Shown here: positions 1 to 7,497 of the stretch, piece after piece | Layout: every line of letters starts with the position of its first letter | How positions within the stretch are numbered: the stretch's first letter is position 1 | Assembly (NCBI GenBank): GCA_900542195.1 | Contig: UQNA01000017.1 | Span: 1-45,387 of the forward strand | Direction: 5' to 3' | Length of the DNA stretch: 45,387 nucleotides | Origin: an uncultured Sutterella sp. | GTDB lineage: Bacteria; Pseudomonadota; Gammaproteobacteria; Burkholderiales; Burkholderiaceae_F | Notes under the pieces: generated by a model | The model's database searches: none | The model's input: the letters and a program-made list of their open reading frames with translations, nothing else | Told to the model about the DNA's origin: nothing | Position numbers and translations under genes: made by a program

Positions 1-57
1 ATCGTAGATGTCGACTACCAAGACGGCAAATTTATCTTTTCAAAGAAAGCCGTATAG
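1..57 (+). CDS. C-terminal end of a plus-strand protein cut by the window edge (possibly ClpB)
   Basis: The first 18 codons are open in frame 1 and end with TAG at 55-57. The visible tail reads IVDVDYQDGKFIFSKKAV. The pattern of a V-D strand, then DGKF and a hydrophobic strand, resembles the extreme C-terminus of betaproteobacterial ClpB disaggregases as I remember them, but 18 residues are too few to be sure. A strong hairpin terminator follows within 80 bases, which supports a genuine gene end. Confidence 0.45.
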   Translation: MVDVDYQDGKFIFSKKAV

Positions 58-69
58 GCGTTAGACGTT

Positions 70-133
70 CGGGAGGACAATCCTCCCGATCCTCATCAAA
101 GAAAAACCAGCGAAAATTCGCTGGTTTTTCTTT
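70..133. terminator. Bidirectional terminator with two hairpins
   Basis: A first hairpin (CGGGAGGA, loop CAA, TCCTCCCG) spans 70-88. A second, longer inverted repeat spans 98-133: an A-rich arm with CCAGCGAA pairs with TTCGCTGG followed by T5-C-T3. The second has an A-tract on the left and a T-tract on the right, so it can end both the plus-strand gene at 57 and the minus-strand gene whose stop is at 150. Confidence 0.85.
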
Positions 134-149
134 GAGATGGTTCAGTAAG

Positions 150-377
150 CTAGGCACTTTCTTTTTCGTTATCCGGATCTCCGGCTTTTAAGCTGTTTTG
201 CAAATGCTGCATGGAGAAAACGGCAGAATTAACGAGACGGACTGTATCGCCTTCAATAATGAATGTCACACTTTCATGGTGACCGCTATGAACACCGAGA
301 ACGTCTAATACGTATTTAGGAATCGTTACCTGTCCATTGACCCATACTAACGACGTAGCGGCAAAAGAGTTAGACAT
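150..377 (-). CDS. AbrB/SpoVT-fold (MazE-like) DNA-binding protein
   Basis: This 75-residue protein has the swapped-hairpin AbrB pattern in residues 12-50: VNGQVTIPKYVLDVLGV, then a polar loop and a V-x-F-I-I-E-G-D-x-V-R-L-V strand. It matches antitoxin and transition-state regulators of the MazE/VapB/AbrB class. The remaining 25 residues are polar and acidic. A clear Shine-Dalgarno AAGGAGGG precedes the ATG. No toxin ORF lies on either side, so it is either a stand-alone regulator or an orphan antitoxin. Two inverted repeats lie just upstream of the gene and could be its own operator. The fold is fairly secure; targets and function are unknown. Confidence 0.8.
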   Translation of the reverse strand: MSNSFAATSLVWVNGQVTIPKYVLDVLGVHSGHHESVTFIIEGDTVRLVNSAVFSMQHLQNSLKAGDPDNEKESA

Positions 378-646
378 AACGCCCTCCTTGATTTTGGTAA
401 CTACCTTAACCTAGACGGTTATGAGGTAGGGTGTCTCTCGGGCTGAGAGAGGAGAGAAAGACAAAGTTAAATTACTAATGCTGAATCTTGTATTTCTCCT
501 TTACCTGTCTTGATATTAAGGGATATCCCCGAGTATGAATAAATAAAAGTACCAATTTGAGTGATAGTTTTTCTCGATTAAAAAGGTCTTTTGTCAAGGG
601 TGGGTCGTAAGAGTTTAGAGGTGGGAAACGGATAAAACGTTGAGCG
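378..646. other. Intergenic region between the AbrB-like gene and dinB
   Basis: Apart from the inverted repeats at 401-450 nothing convincing was found. A short minus-strand ORF (475-684) overlaps the end of dinB, has no ribosome binding site and shows no family features, so it was not called. No clear dinB terminator was seen. Confidence 0.5.
401..450 (-). promoter_or_regulatory. Paired inverted repeats upstream of the AbrB-like gene
   Basis: CTACCTTAACC (401-411) is an imperfect inverted copy of GGTTATGAGGTAG (417-429). A second repeat, TCTCTC-GGGCT-GAGAGA, lies at 434-450. Both sit 24-73 bases upstream of the AbrB-like start codon, where autoregulatory operators of this family usually lie. 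They could instead form leader hairpins. No confident -35/-10 was picked. Confidence 0.4.
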
Positions 647-1759
647 TCAGAACTCCAAGAAAGGCAGGAGCTCTTCCTGCTCAACTTCCAGAGGAGAGCC
701 GATTCCTATTCCAATTAATCGAACTTTTTTGCTCAAATCGAGTTTAGAGAGCAACTCTAAGGACTCTTCATAAATTTCTTTGGGGTCTTCTAAGATGTGG
801 TCGAAGGTGTGAGAACGGGAAAATGTTTTGAAGTCACTCATCCTCACTTTTAATGTCAGTGAGAAACCTCTGAAGTGGCGTCTGTTCATTCTTTCCTTGA
901 GCTGACAGACGACTCTGGAAATTGCTTCCTGTATGTCGGACAGGTTAGAAAGGTCTTTGGAGAATGTGATTTCAGCGCTGACTTGTTTGCGGATACGATT
1001 GACCCTAAGGGGACGTTCATCGATTCCGCGGGCATAGTTGTAGTAGCTAAGACCGGCTTTGCCAAACTGTTCGGTTAGAAAGAATAAGGATTGTTTTCTG
1101 AGATCCGAACAGGTGTGAATATTCAGAGCGTCCATCTTTTTCTGAGTGACAGGTCCCACACCCCATATAGCTTTAACGGGGAGCTTATCGATGAAATCTT
1201 GCGCTTTAGCAGGATGAATAACGAATAAGCCGTCAGGTTTTTTCCAATCGCTGGCAATCTTAGCCAAGAACTTGTTGTAGGAGACGCCTGCAGAGGCCAC
1301 GAGGCCAACTTCTTTTCGGATATCTTTTTTGATTGCTTTTGCACAGTCAACGCCGAAACGAAGGCCTAAACGGTTCTGCGTGACATCTAAGAAAGCTTCG
1401 TCAATGGAGACAGGTTCAATCAGTTCCGTGTATCTGCGGAATATCTCGAGAATATTTTCAGAGGCCTCTTTGTAGGCTTCCATCCGTCCTTCCACAAAGA
1501 TAAGGTTAGGACAAAGTTTGGCAGCGAGATGAGAAGGCTGTGCGGAGTGAACACCGAATTTTCTGGCTTCGTAGCTGCAGGAAGCAACGACTCCTCTTGC
1601 TTTATTAAGGCCTACGGCAATCGGCAGACCCACAAGAGAAGGATTATCCCGCTGTTCTACGGACGCAAAAAAGGCATCCAAGTCAATGTGAAGAATCTTT
1701 CTGTACTTATTCCAAACCGGTGAGTAAGGATCGATTTTCGTATCCGAAGACTTCTTCAT
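647..1759 (-). CDS. dinB: DNA polymerase IV (Y-family translesion polymerase)
   Basis: DinB synthesises short stretches past damaged or mispaired template bases. The first catalytic motif HIDLDAFFASVEQ (D26 and D28 region, steric-gate F31) and the second, SIDEAFLD, are intact. They are followed by the helix-hairpin-helix thumb (AIWGVGPVTQKKM) and the little-finger domain. The C-terminus, EELLPFLEF, could serve as a beta-clamp binding tail. ATG at 1759 is used; an in-frame TTG two codons earlier (1765) is also possible. Neither has a strong Shine-Dalgarno. About 370 residues is slightly longer than the usual 350 because of an N-terminal extension of about 18 residues. The gene lies 34 bases downstream of an AbgA-like hydrolase on the same strand, so the two may be co-transcribed. 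No LexA box was recognised. Confidence 0.95.
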   Translation of the reverse strand: MKKSSDTKIDPYSPVWNKYRKILHIDLDAFFASVEQRDNPSLVGLPIAVGLNKARGVVASCSYEARKFGVHSAQPSHLAAKLCPNLIFVEGRMEAYKEASENILEIFRRYTELIEPVSIDEAFLDVTQNRLGLRFGVDCAKAIKKDIRKEVGLVASAGVSYNKFLAKIASDWKKPDGLFVIHPAKAQDFIDKLPVKAIWGVGPVTQKKMDALNIHTCSDLRKQSLFFLTEQFGKAGLSYYNYARGIDERPLRVNRIRKQVSAEITFSKDLSNLSDIQEAISRVVCQLKERMNRRHFRGFSLTLKVRMSDFKTFSRSHTFDHILEDPKEIYEESLELLSKLDLSKKVRLIGIGIGSPLEVEQEELLPFLEF

Positions 1760-1799
1760 ATTCAACGAGGATGCCGCTTTTTCTTAGCCCTTTCCGAGA

Positions 1800-3068
1800 T
1801 TAGATGCCGTTAGTTTTGGTTAACAGGTTCTTGTAGAAATTAACAGCAATGGAAAGAACTTCTTCATCGAAGTCGAAGAGGCGCTGATGGTGACCGGCTT
1901 TTATAGTAGAACCGAACACGATGAATGTTCCCTTGCCGCCGTGAGACTGGACTCTGCGCAGGAGAATTGTTGCATCTTCGCTGCCAAGCTTGAGATCCAG
2001 ATGCTGGACATTTTCAGCACCGACAGTTTTAACAGCAGCTTCTTCAGCGATGGCGATGGCTTCAGGATCAGGATTAAATTCAGTGGCTTCGCCGGCCTTT
2101 TCAATTTTCAATTCGCAGCCGTACATATCTGCTGCGCCTTGCAGGCGGCGAATAGCTTCTTCTCTCATCAAAGCGTTAACTTCTTCGGATTCTCCTCTGA
2201 CTTCCAGCTGCATGAAAGCATTAGGAGGTAAAACGTTTCTGCCTTCTCCGGCTCTTAGAGTACCGACATTCAAAGCAGATACCGGACCGATCGGTCTTGG
2301 AAGAGCATGAATAGCGAGAGCAGCGGTAGCTGCTGCCAACAGAGCATTCTTGCCTTTTTCCGGGTTAGCGCCGGCGTGTGCCGCAACGCCTGTGAAAGTA
2401 GCGTCGAGTTTTGTTGTAGCGAGGAATTCACCCGGGACAGCAGAGATAATTCCGGTATCAACACCAAGGCCGAGGTGGTTGCCGAACAAGAAATCAACAT
2501 CGTCCAGAACCCCGCTTTCCGCGATTGGTCTTGCACCGCGGACGCCTTCTTCTGCCGGCTGGAAGAGTACTTTGATTGTTCCGCAAAGTTTGTCCAGGTT
2601 CTCTGCAATCCAGCTGCAAAGGCCAACTCCCATTGTCAAGTGGCCGTCATGGCCGCAGGAATGCATTCTGCCCGGATTCTGGCTGCTCCATCCTTCAGCG
2701 AAGGGTCTATGCTGAGGCTCTTGAGCTTCGGTAACTTCAACGCAGTCGATGTCGAATCTAACTGCAATGACAGGTCCCGGACGTCCTGTTTTGAATACGG
2801 CGACCGCACCGGTATAACCTTCCATTTTGTCTAAAAGTTCCTGAGAGACTCCTTTAGCTTGAGCGGCGGCAAGTGCGGCTTGAACCGCAGCAGGATTTCT
2901 GCCGGCAATGAATTCAGGGTTGATGATTTGTTTGCCGACAAGGGGTTCGACACCCATAGCTTTAAGTCTTTCAACGATTTTTGACGTTGTGACAAATTCA
3001 CACCAACCAGGTTCCGGGAAAGAGTGGATTTCTCTTCTTAGGGCAACCATGTCATTTAAGCTATACAT
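1800..3068 (-). CDS. M20 family amidohydrolase, AbgA-like (p-aminobenzoyl-glutamate hydrolase subunit A type)
   Basis: This 422-residue metallo-amidohydrolase carries the M20 metal-binding motif MHSCGHDGH, the general-base stretch QPAEEGVRGAR, and a C-terminal GHHQRLFDFDEE metal motif. Overall layout and several stretches (EPGWCEF near the N-terminus, TGRPGPVIAVRFDID, AAHAGANPE, NVGTLRAGEGRNV) closely follow E. coli AbgA as I remember it, rather than ArgE or DapE. AbgA works with AbgB to cleave p-aminobenzoyl-glutamate, a folate breakdown product. No AbgB or AbgT transporter is nearby; the adjacent M20 gene is of the hippurate-hydrolase type. The start is supported by GAGGAG eight bases before the ATG. 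Family is secure, substrate inferred. Confidence 0.85.
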   Translation of the reverse strand: MYSLNDMVALRREIHSFPEPGWCEFVTTSKIVERLKAMGVEPLVGKQIINPEFIAGRNPAAVQAALAAAQAKGVSQELLDKMEGYTGAVAVFKTGRPGPVIAVRFDIDCVEVTEAQEPQHRPFAEGWSSQNPGRMHSCGHDGHLTMGVGLCSWIAENLDKLCGTIKVLFQPAEEGVRGARPIAESGVLDDVDFLFGNHLGLGVDTGIISAVPGEFLATTKLDATFTGVAAHAGANPEKGKNALLAAATAALAIHALPRPIGPVSALNVGTLRAGEGRNVLPPNAFMQLEVRGESEEVNALMREEAIRRLQGAADMYGCELKIEKAGEATEFNPDPEAIAIAEEAAVKTVGAENVQHLDLKLGSEDATILLRRVQSHGGKGTFIVFGSTIKAGHHQRLFDFDEEVLSIAVNFYKNLLTKTNGI

Positions 3069-3134
3069 TTCGAGTTCTCCTCACTTAATAGTTTTAAGAA
3101 AGATTAAGGAATTCAATAAGTCTAAAGAAGATGA

Positions 3135-4364
3135 CTAAATTCTTCTAGTCTTATCTTCTTTCGTTGCAAGATAGGCCAGTCTTTTTACGGTTAATTCTAT
3201 GAAGAAAGCAGCTGCCAGGGGGATTACCTCATCGTTGAAGTCATAAGAAGGATGATGAAGAGGCTGAGTATGCTCTTTGTCTCTTACACCGATTAAGAAC
3301 ATGGTTCCCGGGACAACTTCCTCATATTCGCTGAAGTCCTCACTAATCATTGTCGGACTTAAAGCCGGAAGCACGTTTTCTTTTCCAAGAAGTTCTTCAG
3401 CGGTCTTAACGGCAAATTCAGTACATTCTTTGTCGTTAATCACAGGTCCCGTCAGTCTGTTATACGAAACCTCGAATTCCAAGTTATGAGCATAAGAGAT
3501 GCCTTTGACGATTTCATGCAATCGCTTTTCAGCAAAGTCTCTTACAGCCGGAGAAAAGGTTCTGACGGTACCGACCATTTCAGATTTAGCCGGGATGATG
3601 TTATAGGAAGTACCGTTGCCGGAAACTACTGAGCAGACGGACAGGACGATGGATTCCAAAGGATCGACATTGCGGGAAACGATGGTTTGGAGAGCCTGAT
3701 AAATTTCCGATACTGCCGGGAAAGTATCAATTCCCAGATGAGGGCGTGCGCCGTGAGTTCCTTTGCCGAACAGAGAAATTTTGAAGTAATCGGCAGAAGC
3801 CATTAGAGCGCCGGTTTTAAAGCCTATGCTTCCTAAATCCAAGAAAGGCTCATTATGTGCCCCGTAGACTTCTTGGATATCATATTTTTGAAAAATTCCG
3901 GACTTAACTACACTCTTGGCACCCGAGACCGATTCTTCGGCGGCTTGGAAAATACAAACCACTCTTCCCGGAAAATCGTTATGAGAGTGGAGATAATCGG
4001 CAGCCGCCAATAACCATGTTTGATGTCCGTCATGGCCGCAAGCGTGGCATCTTTCAGCGATTTGGCTTTTCCATTCGTTTGTGCTGGCATCCTGCAAGGG
4101 AAGAGCATCGATGTCTGCGCGCAAAGCAATCGTAGGACCAGGGCGGTTTCCGTCTATAACGGCGATAAGACTTCCCGGAGATATTTCAGTATCAACGGAG
4201 GAAATATTTTTAGCATTGAGAAATTCTTTGATTGCTTGGACGGTATTAGAGGTTTCAAAACCTATTTCCGGCTGAGAATGGATTCGACGTCTATAAGAGG
4301 TCAGTTCTTGTTGTTGTTTCTTTATTTCTTGGAAGATAGAAGAATCGTAAATCTGGTTTGACAT
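3135..4364 (-). CDS. M20 family amidohydrolase, hippurate/N-acyl-amino-acid hydrolase type
   Basis: A 409-residue M20 peptidase-fold enzyme. Motifs in order: an RRRIHSQPEIGFET N-terminus typical of the HipO/IlvE-aminoacylase group, ALRADIDALPLQD (metal-binding Asp), CHACGHDGHQTWL, QAAEESVSGAKS with the catalytic Glu pair, a lid dimerisation domain, and the C-terminal QPLHHPSYDFNDE metal motif. These enzymes remove an acyl or aroyl group from an amino-acid amine and are usually cytosolic. It lies 66 bases upstream of the AbgA-like gene on the same strand, so the two probably form one unit with dinB behind them. A weak inverted repeat overlaps its 3' end. The Shine-Dalgarno is poor (GGGTG). The exact substrate cannot be read from the sequence. 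Confidence 0.88.
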   Translation of the reverse strand: MSNQIYDSSIFQEIKKQQQELTSYRRRIHSQPEIGFETSNTVQAIKEFLNAKNISSVDTEISPGSLIAVIDGNRPGPTIALRADIDALPLQDASTNEWKSQIAERCHACGHDGHQTWLLAAADYLHSHNDFPGRVVCIFQAAEESVSGAKSVVKSGIFQKYDIQEVYGAHNEPFLDLGSIGFKTGALMASADYFKISLFGKGTHGARPHLGIDTFPAVSEIYQALQTIVSRNVDPLESIVLSVCSVVSGNGTSYNIIPAKSEMVGTVRTFSPAVRDFAEKRLHEIVKGISYAHNLEFEVSYNRLTGPVINDKECTEFAVKTAEELLGKENVLPALSPTMISEDFSEYEEVVPGTMFLIGVRDKEHTQPLHHPSYDFNDEVIPLAAAFFIELTVKRLAYLATKEDKTRRI

Positions 4365-4690
4365 TTATAACACCCAAATAAAATAAACGGATGAGATTTT
4401 TAACCGTTGATCTTCTAATGATAAAGCTCGAAGGCAATTAATGGAATGTTTTCTTTGGAGCCGGGGAGGTAAATCAGAAGGCTAGTATCCACGAGGATTT
4501 CAGAGGAAGGTATCAGTTTTACCAGAGCAGATGTCAAACTATATTTGCAATGTATCTTTCGTTTACAGTCGATAATTTAGAAAAATATGTACAAAATCAA
4601 GATAAAACAAATCACCTCTAATCTAAGCTTGTGGTACGGGAGATCTTAGCGAGAGAGCTAAAATGAAATGAATTATTAGGAGCGAGCATC
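4365..4690. other. Gene-poor intergenic region, no supported gene
   Basis: This stretch must hold the promoter of the minus-strand M20 genes and that of the plus-strand small membrane protein. A small inverted repeat TTAGC-GAGAGA-GCTAA is at 4646-4661 and AGGAG is at 4679-4683. A 20-codon plus-strand ORF from the ATG near 4586 has no ribosome binding site and was not called. Confidence 0.5.
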
Positions 4691-4885
4691 ATGTGTGTGG
4701 GACTTCCGCCGTCGCCTGAAGAGTTGGAGAAGATGGATCGTGCAAATCGCAAATACGATGAAATGTTCAGAGCAGAACATCCATTCCTGTCTCTTCTTAG
4801 CGATCTTCTCTATGGTTTTTTTGTGTGTGGCTTTTTTCTTCTCTGGCTATGCTTTATGGTTTACTGGCTGTTCTTTTGTCCATAA
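4691..4885 (+). CDS. Small hypothetical membrane protein
   Basis: A 64-residue protein with a polar, acidic N-terminal half (PPSPEELEKMDRANRKYDEM) and one strongly hydrophobic segment from about residue 33 to 63, rich in Phe, Leu, Trp and Cys. It could hold one long or two short membrane passes. A Shine-Dalgarno (AGGAG) sits seven bases before the ATG. No family is recognised. A possible terminator lies at 5094-5120. The reading frame continues as apparent coding sequence past its stop (see 4886-5032). It could be a genuine small membrane protein or the start of a decayed gene. Confidence 0.5.
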   Translation: MCVGLPPSPEELEKMDRANRKYDEMFRAEHPFLSLLSDLLYGFFVCGFFLLWLCFMVYWLFFCP

Positions 4886-5032
4886 AAATCAAGGCGTATT
4901 TCTTATTCGTTTCCGGCGTTCAGCTATGGCAGAACTTTGCTTAAACCTATCAAAATTTGGCTCACTCATGCACTCCGTGACGCCAGTACCTTTGAACAAT
5001 TCGAGATGATTCTGAGTAAATTTGATAGGTAG
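4886..5032 (+). pseudogene. Possible coding remnant in the same frame as the preceding small gene
   Basis: After the TAA at 4883-4885 the same frame stays open for 48 codons and ends with TAG at 5030-5032. The translation contains protein-like text such as IKIWLTHALRDASTFEQFEM. There is no start codon with a ribosome binding site. It may be the tail of a gene interrupted by the TAA, or chance. It overlaps an inverted repeat at 4945-5030. No family was recognised. Confidence 0.25.
4945..5030. repeat. 10-bp perfect inverted repeat flanking 66 bases
   Basis: ACCTATCAAA at 4945-4954 is the exact inverse of TTTGATAGGT at 5021-5030. The arms are far apart for a terminator. They could be ends of a small decayed element or chance in AT-rich DNA. 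The pair lies about 150 bases beyond the 3' end of tRNA-Leu, a common place for element insertion. Confidence 0.4.
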
Positions 5033-5093
5033 TGCCTTTTCAACGTTCTGTGTAAGTGTTTTTAAATCATATAGTTAAATATGAAAATGGCTG

Positions 5094-5120
5094 AAAAGTC
5101 CGACAGATCAGGGGCTTTTT
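5094..5120 (+). terminator. Probable rho-independent terminator
   Basis: AAAAGTCC (5094-5101) pairs with GGGGCTTTT, allowing one G-T pair, with a 9-base loop and a T5 run. It would end plus-strand transcription of the small membrane gene before tRNA-Leu. Confidence 0.5.
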
Positions 5121-5175
5121 CGTTTGATTTATATGGATTTTTTTGCAGATTTGCAGGAAGGTAGAAGGAGTTTTG

Positions 5176-5262
5176 TGGTGGCCCGAGCCGGACTTGAACC
5201 GGCACAGCTAAATCGCCGAGGGATTTTAAGTCCCTTGTGTCTACCAATTTCACCATCGGGCC
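5176..5262 (-). tRNA. tRNA-Leu (anticodon UAA)
   Basis: The minus strand reads GGCCCGA (acceptor arm), TGG, a D arm with GGTAGACAC, an anticodon stem-loop GGGACTTAAAATCCC with anticodon TAA, a long class II variable arm, and a T arm with GGTTCAAGTCC. The acceptor 3' strand TCGGGCC, discriminator A and encoded CCA follow at 5179-5176. The 7-bp acceptor stem pairs fully when the 5' end is set at 5262. The large variable arm and UAA anticodon identify it as leucine. It reads Leu UUA/UUG codons. A good promoter precedes it. Confidence 0.96.
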
Positions 5263-5278
5263 ACTCAACAGAAGTCGA

Positions 5279-5308
5279 ATTCTATCCTATTTTTGGATTC
5301 TTTGCCAA
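5279..5308 (-). promoter_or_regulatory. Sigma-70 type promoter of tRNA-Leu
   Basis: On the minus strand TTGGCA (5308-5303) and TAGAAT (5284-5279) are separated by 18 bases. The predicted transcript start lies just before the tRNA 5' end at 5262. The match is close to consensus, and the position is right for a stable-RNA promoter. Confidence 0.65.
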
Positions 5309-5508
5309 GTCTTTTTGCGTAAATTTCTTAAATCTGTAGTAATTATGCGGGTGGGGGAAATTCCCAACTTTGTAATTATATTTTGTTGTTAAGATTAAAA
5401 GATTGGTTCTTAAATAGTCCTAATATAAAAACTGAACCAAGATCTTTCCGATTTAGGTTCACTTCCTTTATCGGTGCAAACCAATCATCAATCCTAGGAG
5501 GTCAAATA

Positions 5509-6825
5509 ATGGAATCTTTAGTTGCCAATGCTCAGGCAATTAATCGTCTCCTGGCCCGTTACGGAGTGAAGTTCGGTATCTATAAAAATAATGAATTTAT
5601 CGAACAGTTATTTCCCTTCGATCCGGTTCCAAGAGTAATTTCGGCGGAGGAATTTGAAATCCTCGAACAAGGCTTGAAGCAGCGTGTAAACGCTCTAAAT
5701 GCTTTTCTAAAAGATATCTACACTGATAAAAAAATTATCAAAGACGGTGTAGTCCCGGACAATTTCGTTTTCTCTTCAAGCGGTTTTCTGCCTGAATGCG
5801 ATAATTTCGTCCCCCCGGCCGGCGTATTCTCTCATATTTCGGGTATCGACCTCGTGCAGGCCGACAGCGGAGAATGGTTCATTCTTGAAGACAATCTTCG
5901 CATCCCTTCCGGCGCTTCCTACCCTTTAATTGCAAGGAAGCTTTCACGCAGGGCTAGTCCGGAAACCTTTAAACATAATAAGGTGGACAACAACGCCGAC
6001 TACGGCAGACTCTTGGCTCACAGCATGCAAAGCGTCAATCCGGGCGGTCTGAATGTCATTCTTACGCCGGGTCGCTATAACTCAGCTTTCTTTGAGCACA
6101 GCTACTTGGCCGAGGTAACAGGTTTCCCTCTGGTGATGCCGAATGACTTGTTCGTGGAGGAAAATAAGCTTTATATCCGTACCCAACAGGGCGGAAAAGC
6201 ATTAGTCGGTGCTATTTACCGTCGTATTTCCGATGAATACCTCGATCCACTGACATTCAATCCTGAATCTTTGATTGGTGTTCCGGGAATCATGAGCGCA
6301 TATCTTGCAGGTAATCTTGCGATTGTCAATGCGCCGGGCAACGGTGTGGCTGACGATAAAGGAACCTATTACTTTGTTCCTAAAATGATTGAATACTATC
6401 TGAACGAAAAGCCGATCCTGCATAATGCGCCGACATATCTTCCAATGTACAGGGAAGACATGGAATACTGCTTGGATAACATTCATAAGCTGGTTATCAA
6501 AGATGTAGCTGAAGCAGGCGGATATGGCGTTCTCTTCGGAAAAGATATGGATGAAGCGACGCTCGCAGAGTGGCGTCAAAAAATCCAAGACGAACCGAGA
6601 AGGTTCATCCTCCAGGAAGTGATTAACTTTATTGATCTTCCTGTTCTTGACGGTGAAACAACCGTTCCAAGAAAAGCTGACTTAAGAGCCTATGTGGTTT
6701 CTTCAGCAGATAAAACAGATGTTTGGCACTGTGGTCTGACAAGATTCTCTCGAGTGCCGGATTCTTTCGTAGTTAACTCTTCTCAAGGCGGAGGCTTTAA
6801 AGACACATGGGTTATGTCTCGGTAG
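5509..6825 (+). CDS. Circularly permuted ATP-grasp type 2 protein (DUF404/DUF407 class)
   Basis: A 438-residue predicted ATP-dependent carboxylate-amine ligase of the circularly permuted ATP-grasp group. Recognised motifs in order: LEDNLRIPSG (about 126-135), AIYRRISDEYLDPL (235-248), GNGVADDK (277-284), the glycine-rich KDVAEAGGYG (331-340), DLRAYVV (391-397), and the terminal NSSQGGGFKDTWV. The start is chosen from AGGAGGT six bases before ATG 5509; the frame is open further upstream but lacks such a site. The family is known to pair with alpha-E proteins and transglutaminases in predicted peptide or amide synthesis clusters, and that is the context here. Its 3' end overlaps the alpha-E gene by 19 bases, indicating translational coupling. 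The chemical product is unknown. Confidence 0.92.
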   Translation: MESLVANAQAINRLLARYGVKFGIYKNNEFIEQLFPFDPVPRVISAEEFEILEQGLKQRVNALNAFLKDIYTDKKIIKDGVVPDNFVFSSSGFLPECDNFVPPAGVFSHISGIDLVQADSGEWFILEDNLRIPSGASYPLIARKLSRRASPETFKHNKVDNNADYGRLLAHSMQSVNPGGLNVILTPGRYNSAFFEHSYLAEVTGFPLVMPNDLFVEENKLYIRTQQGGKALVGAIYRRISDEYLDPLTFNPESLIGVPGIMSAYLAGNLAIVNAPGNGVADDKGTYYFVPKMIEYYLNEKPILHNAPTYLPMYREDMEYCLDNIHKLVIKDVAEAGGYGVLFGKDMDEATLAEWRQKIQDEPRRFILQEVINFIDLPVLDGETTVPRKADLRAYVVSSADKTDVWHCGLTRFSRVPDSFVVNSSQGGGFKDTWVMSR

Positions 6826-7484
6826 AACAAGGTGATCATTTATTCTGGCTCGGACGTTATGTCGAAAGAGTCTGCTTGACCTTACATTATCTCGAAGAGC
6901 TCTATGACATCTTATTAGATTCAGACAGCTCTGCTTATAAGCAATTTTGCGATAGGTTAAATATCCCGAACGTGTACGCGGATGATATGGATTTTATTAC
7001 TCACTATCAGTGGGATAAAAATAATCCGGATTCTTTATACAGCAATCTCTCCAGAGCGTACGACAACGGTTTAGTGCTGAGAAACATCATCTCAACTCCG
7101 GCACTTTCCTACATCCAGATGTCCTTGGACTTAATGGAAGAAGGTGCAAAAACGGGCGCCTACGCTTTATTAAACCAGCAGGTAGTTGATTATTTGCTGG
7201 CCTTTTGGGGTATTCTCGACGAAAAAGTCGGAACCAAGCACAAACGCAGCTTAATTAAGGCCGGAAGATATTTAGAAAGGCTTGATATGCAGCTGCGTCT
7301 CGGAGCTGATTGGGAAGAGTTGGAAATAACTTTAGGTAAACTGATCCGCCGTTTGGAAGGATCGGGAATTAATATTAACAAAGACAAGCTTGAGGCCTTA
7401 ACCTATCTGATTGAATCTCAGAAAGGTGATGACATTTCTCGTCTTCAAGCACTGAGCTTAATTGGAGAACTTGTAGAACCTTAA
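6807..7484 (+). CDS. Alpha-E domain protein (DUF403), short form
   Basis: A 225-residue, largely helical protein. The N-terminus MGYVSVEQGDHLFWLGRYVERV is the family hallmark (the ...ADxLFWLGRYxER pattern). Later helices include AYDNGLVLRNIIS and KAGRYLERLDMQLR, the latter echoing the ER-D motif. Alpha-E proteins almost always sit beside circularly permuted ATP-grasp proteins and are thought to work with them, role unproven. Family members I know are about 300-320 residues, so this one is roughly 90 shorter, and the central-to-C-terminal part seems reduced. It starts inside the ATP-grasp gene and ends 13 bases before the transglutaminase gene, which has AGAGG ahead of its ATG. Confidence 0.88.
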   Translation: MGYVSVEQGDHLFWLGRYVERVCLTLHYLEELYDILLDSDSSAYKQFCDRLNIPNVYADDMDFITHYQWDKNNPDSLYSNLSRAYDNGLVLRNIISTPALSYIQMSLDLMEEGAKTGAYALLNQQVVDYLLAFWGILDEKVGTKHKRSLIKAGRYLERLDMQLRLGADWEELEITLGKLIRRLEGSGININKDKLEALTYLIESQKGDDISRLQALSLIGELVEP

Positions 7485-7497
7485 AAGAGGCTTTTTA

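Noticed and set aside
475..684. 69-codon minus-strand ORF between the AbrB-like gene and dinB
   Set aside because: It overlaps the dinB 3' end, has no ribosome binding site and shows no protein features.
2307..2834. Long plus-strand ORF antisense to the AbgA-like gene
   Set aside because: Shadow of the M20 gene; Cys/Ser-rich composition typical of antisense frames.
4695..5009. 104-codon plus-strand ORF overlapping the small membrane gene
   Set aside because: Out of frame with the better-supported start at 4691; its ATG is too close to share the AGGAG site sensibly and its text is less protein-like.
5062..5268. 68-codon minus-strand ORF
   Set aside because: It runs through the tRNA-Leu gene.
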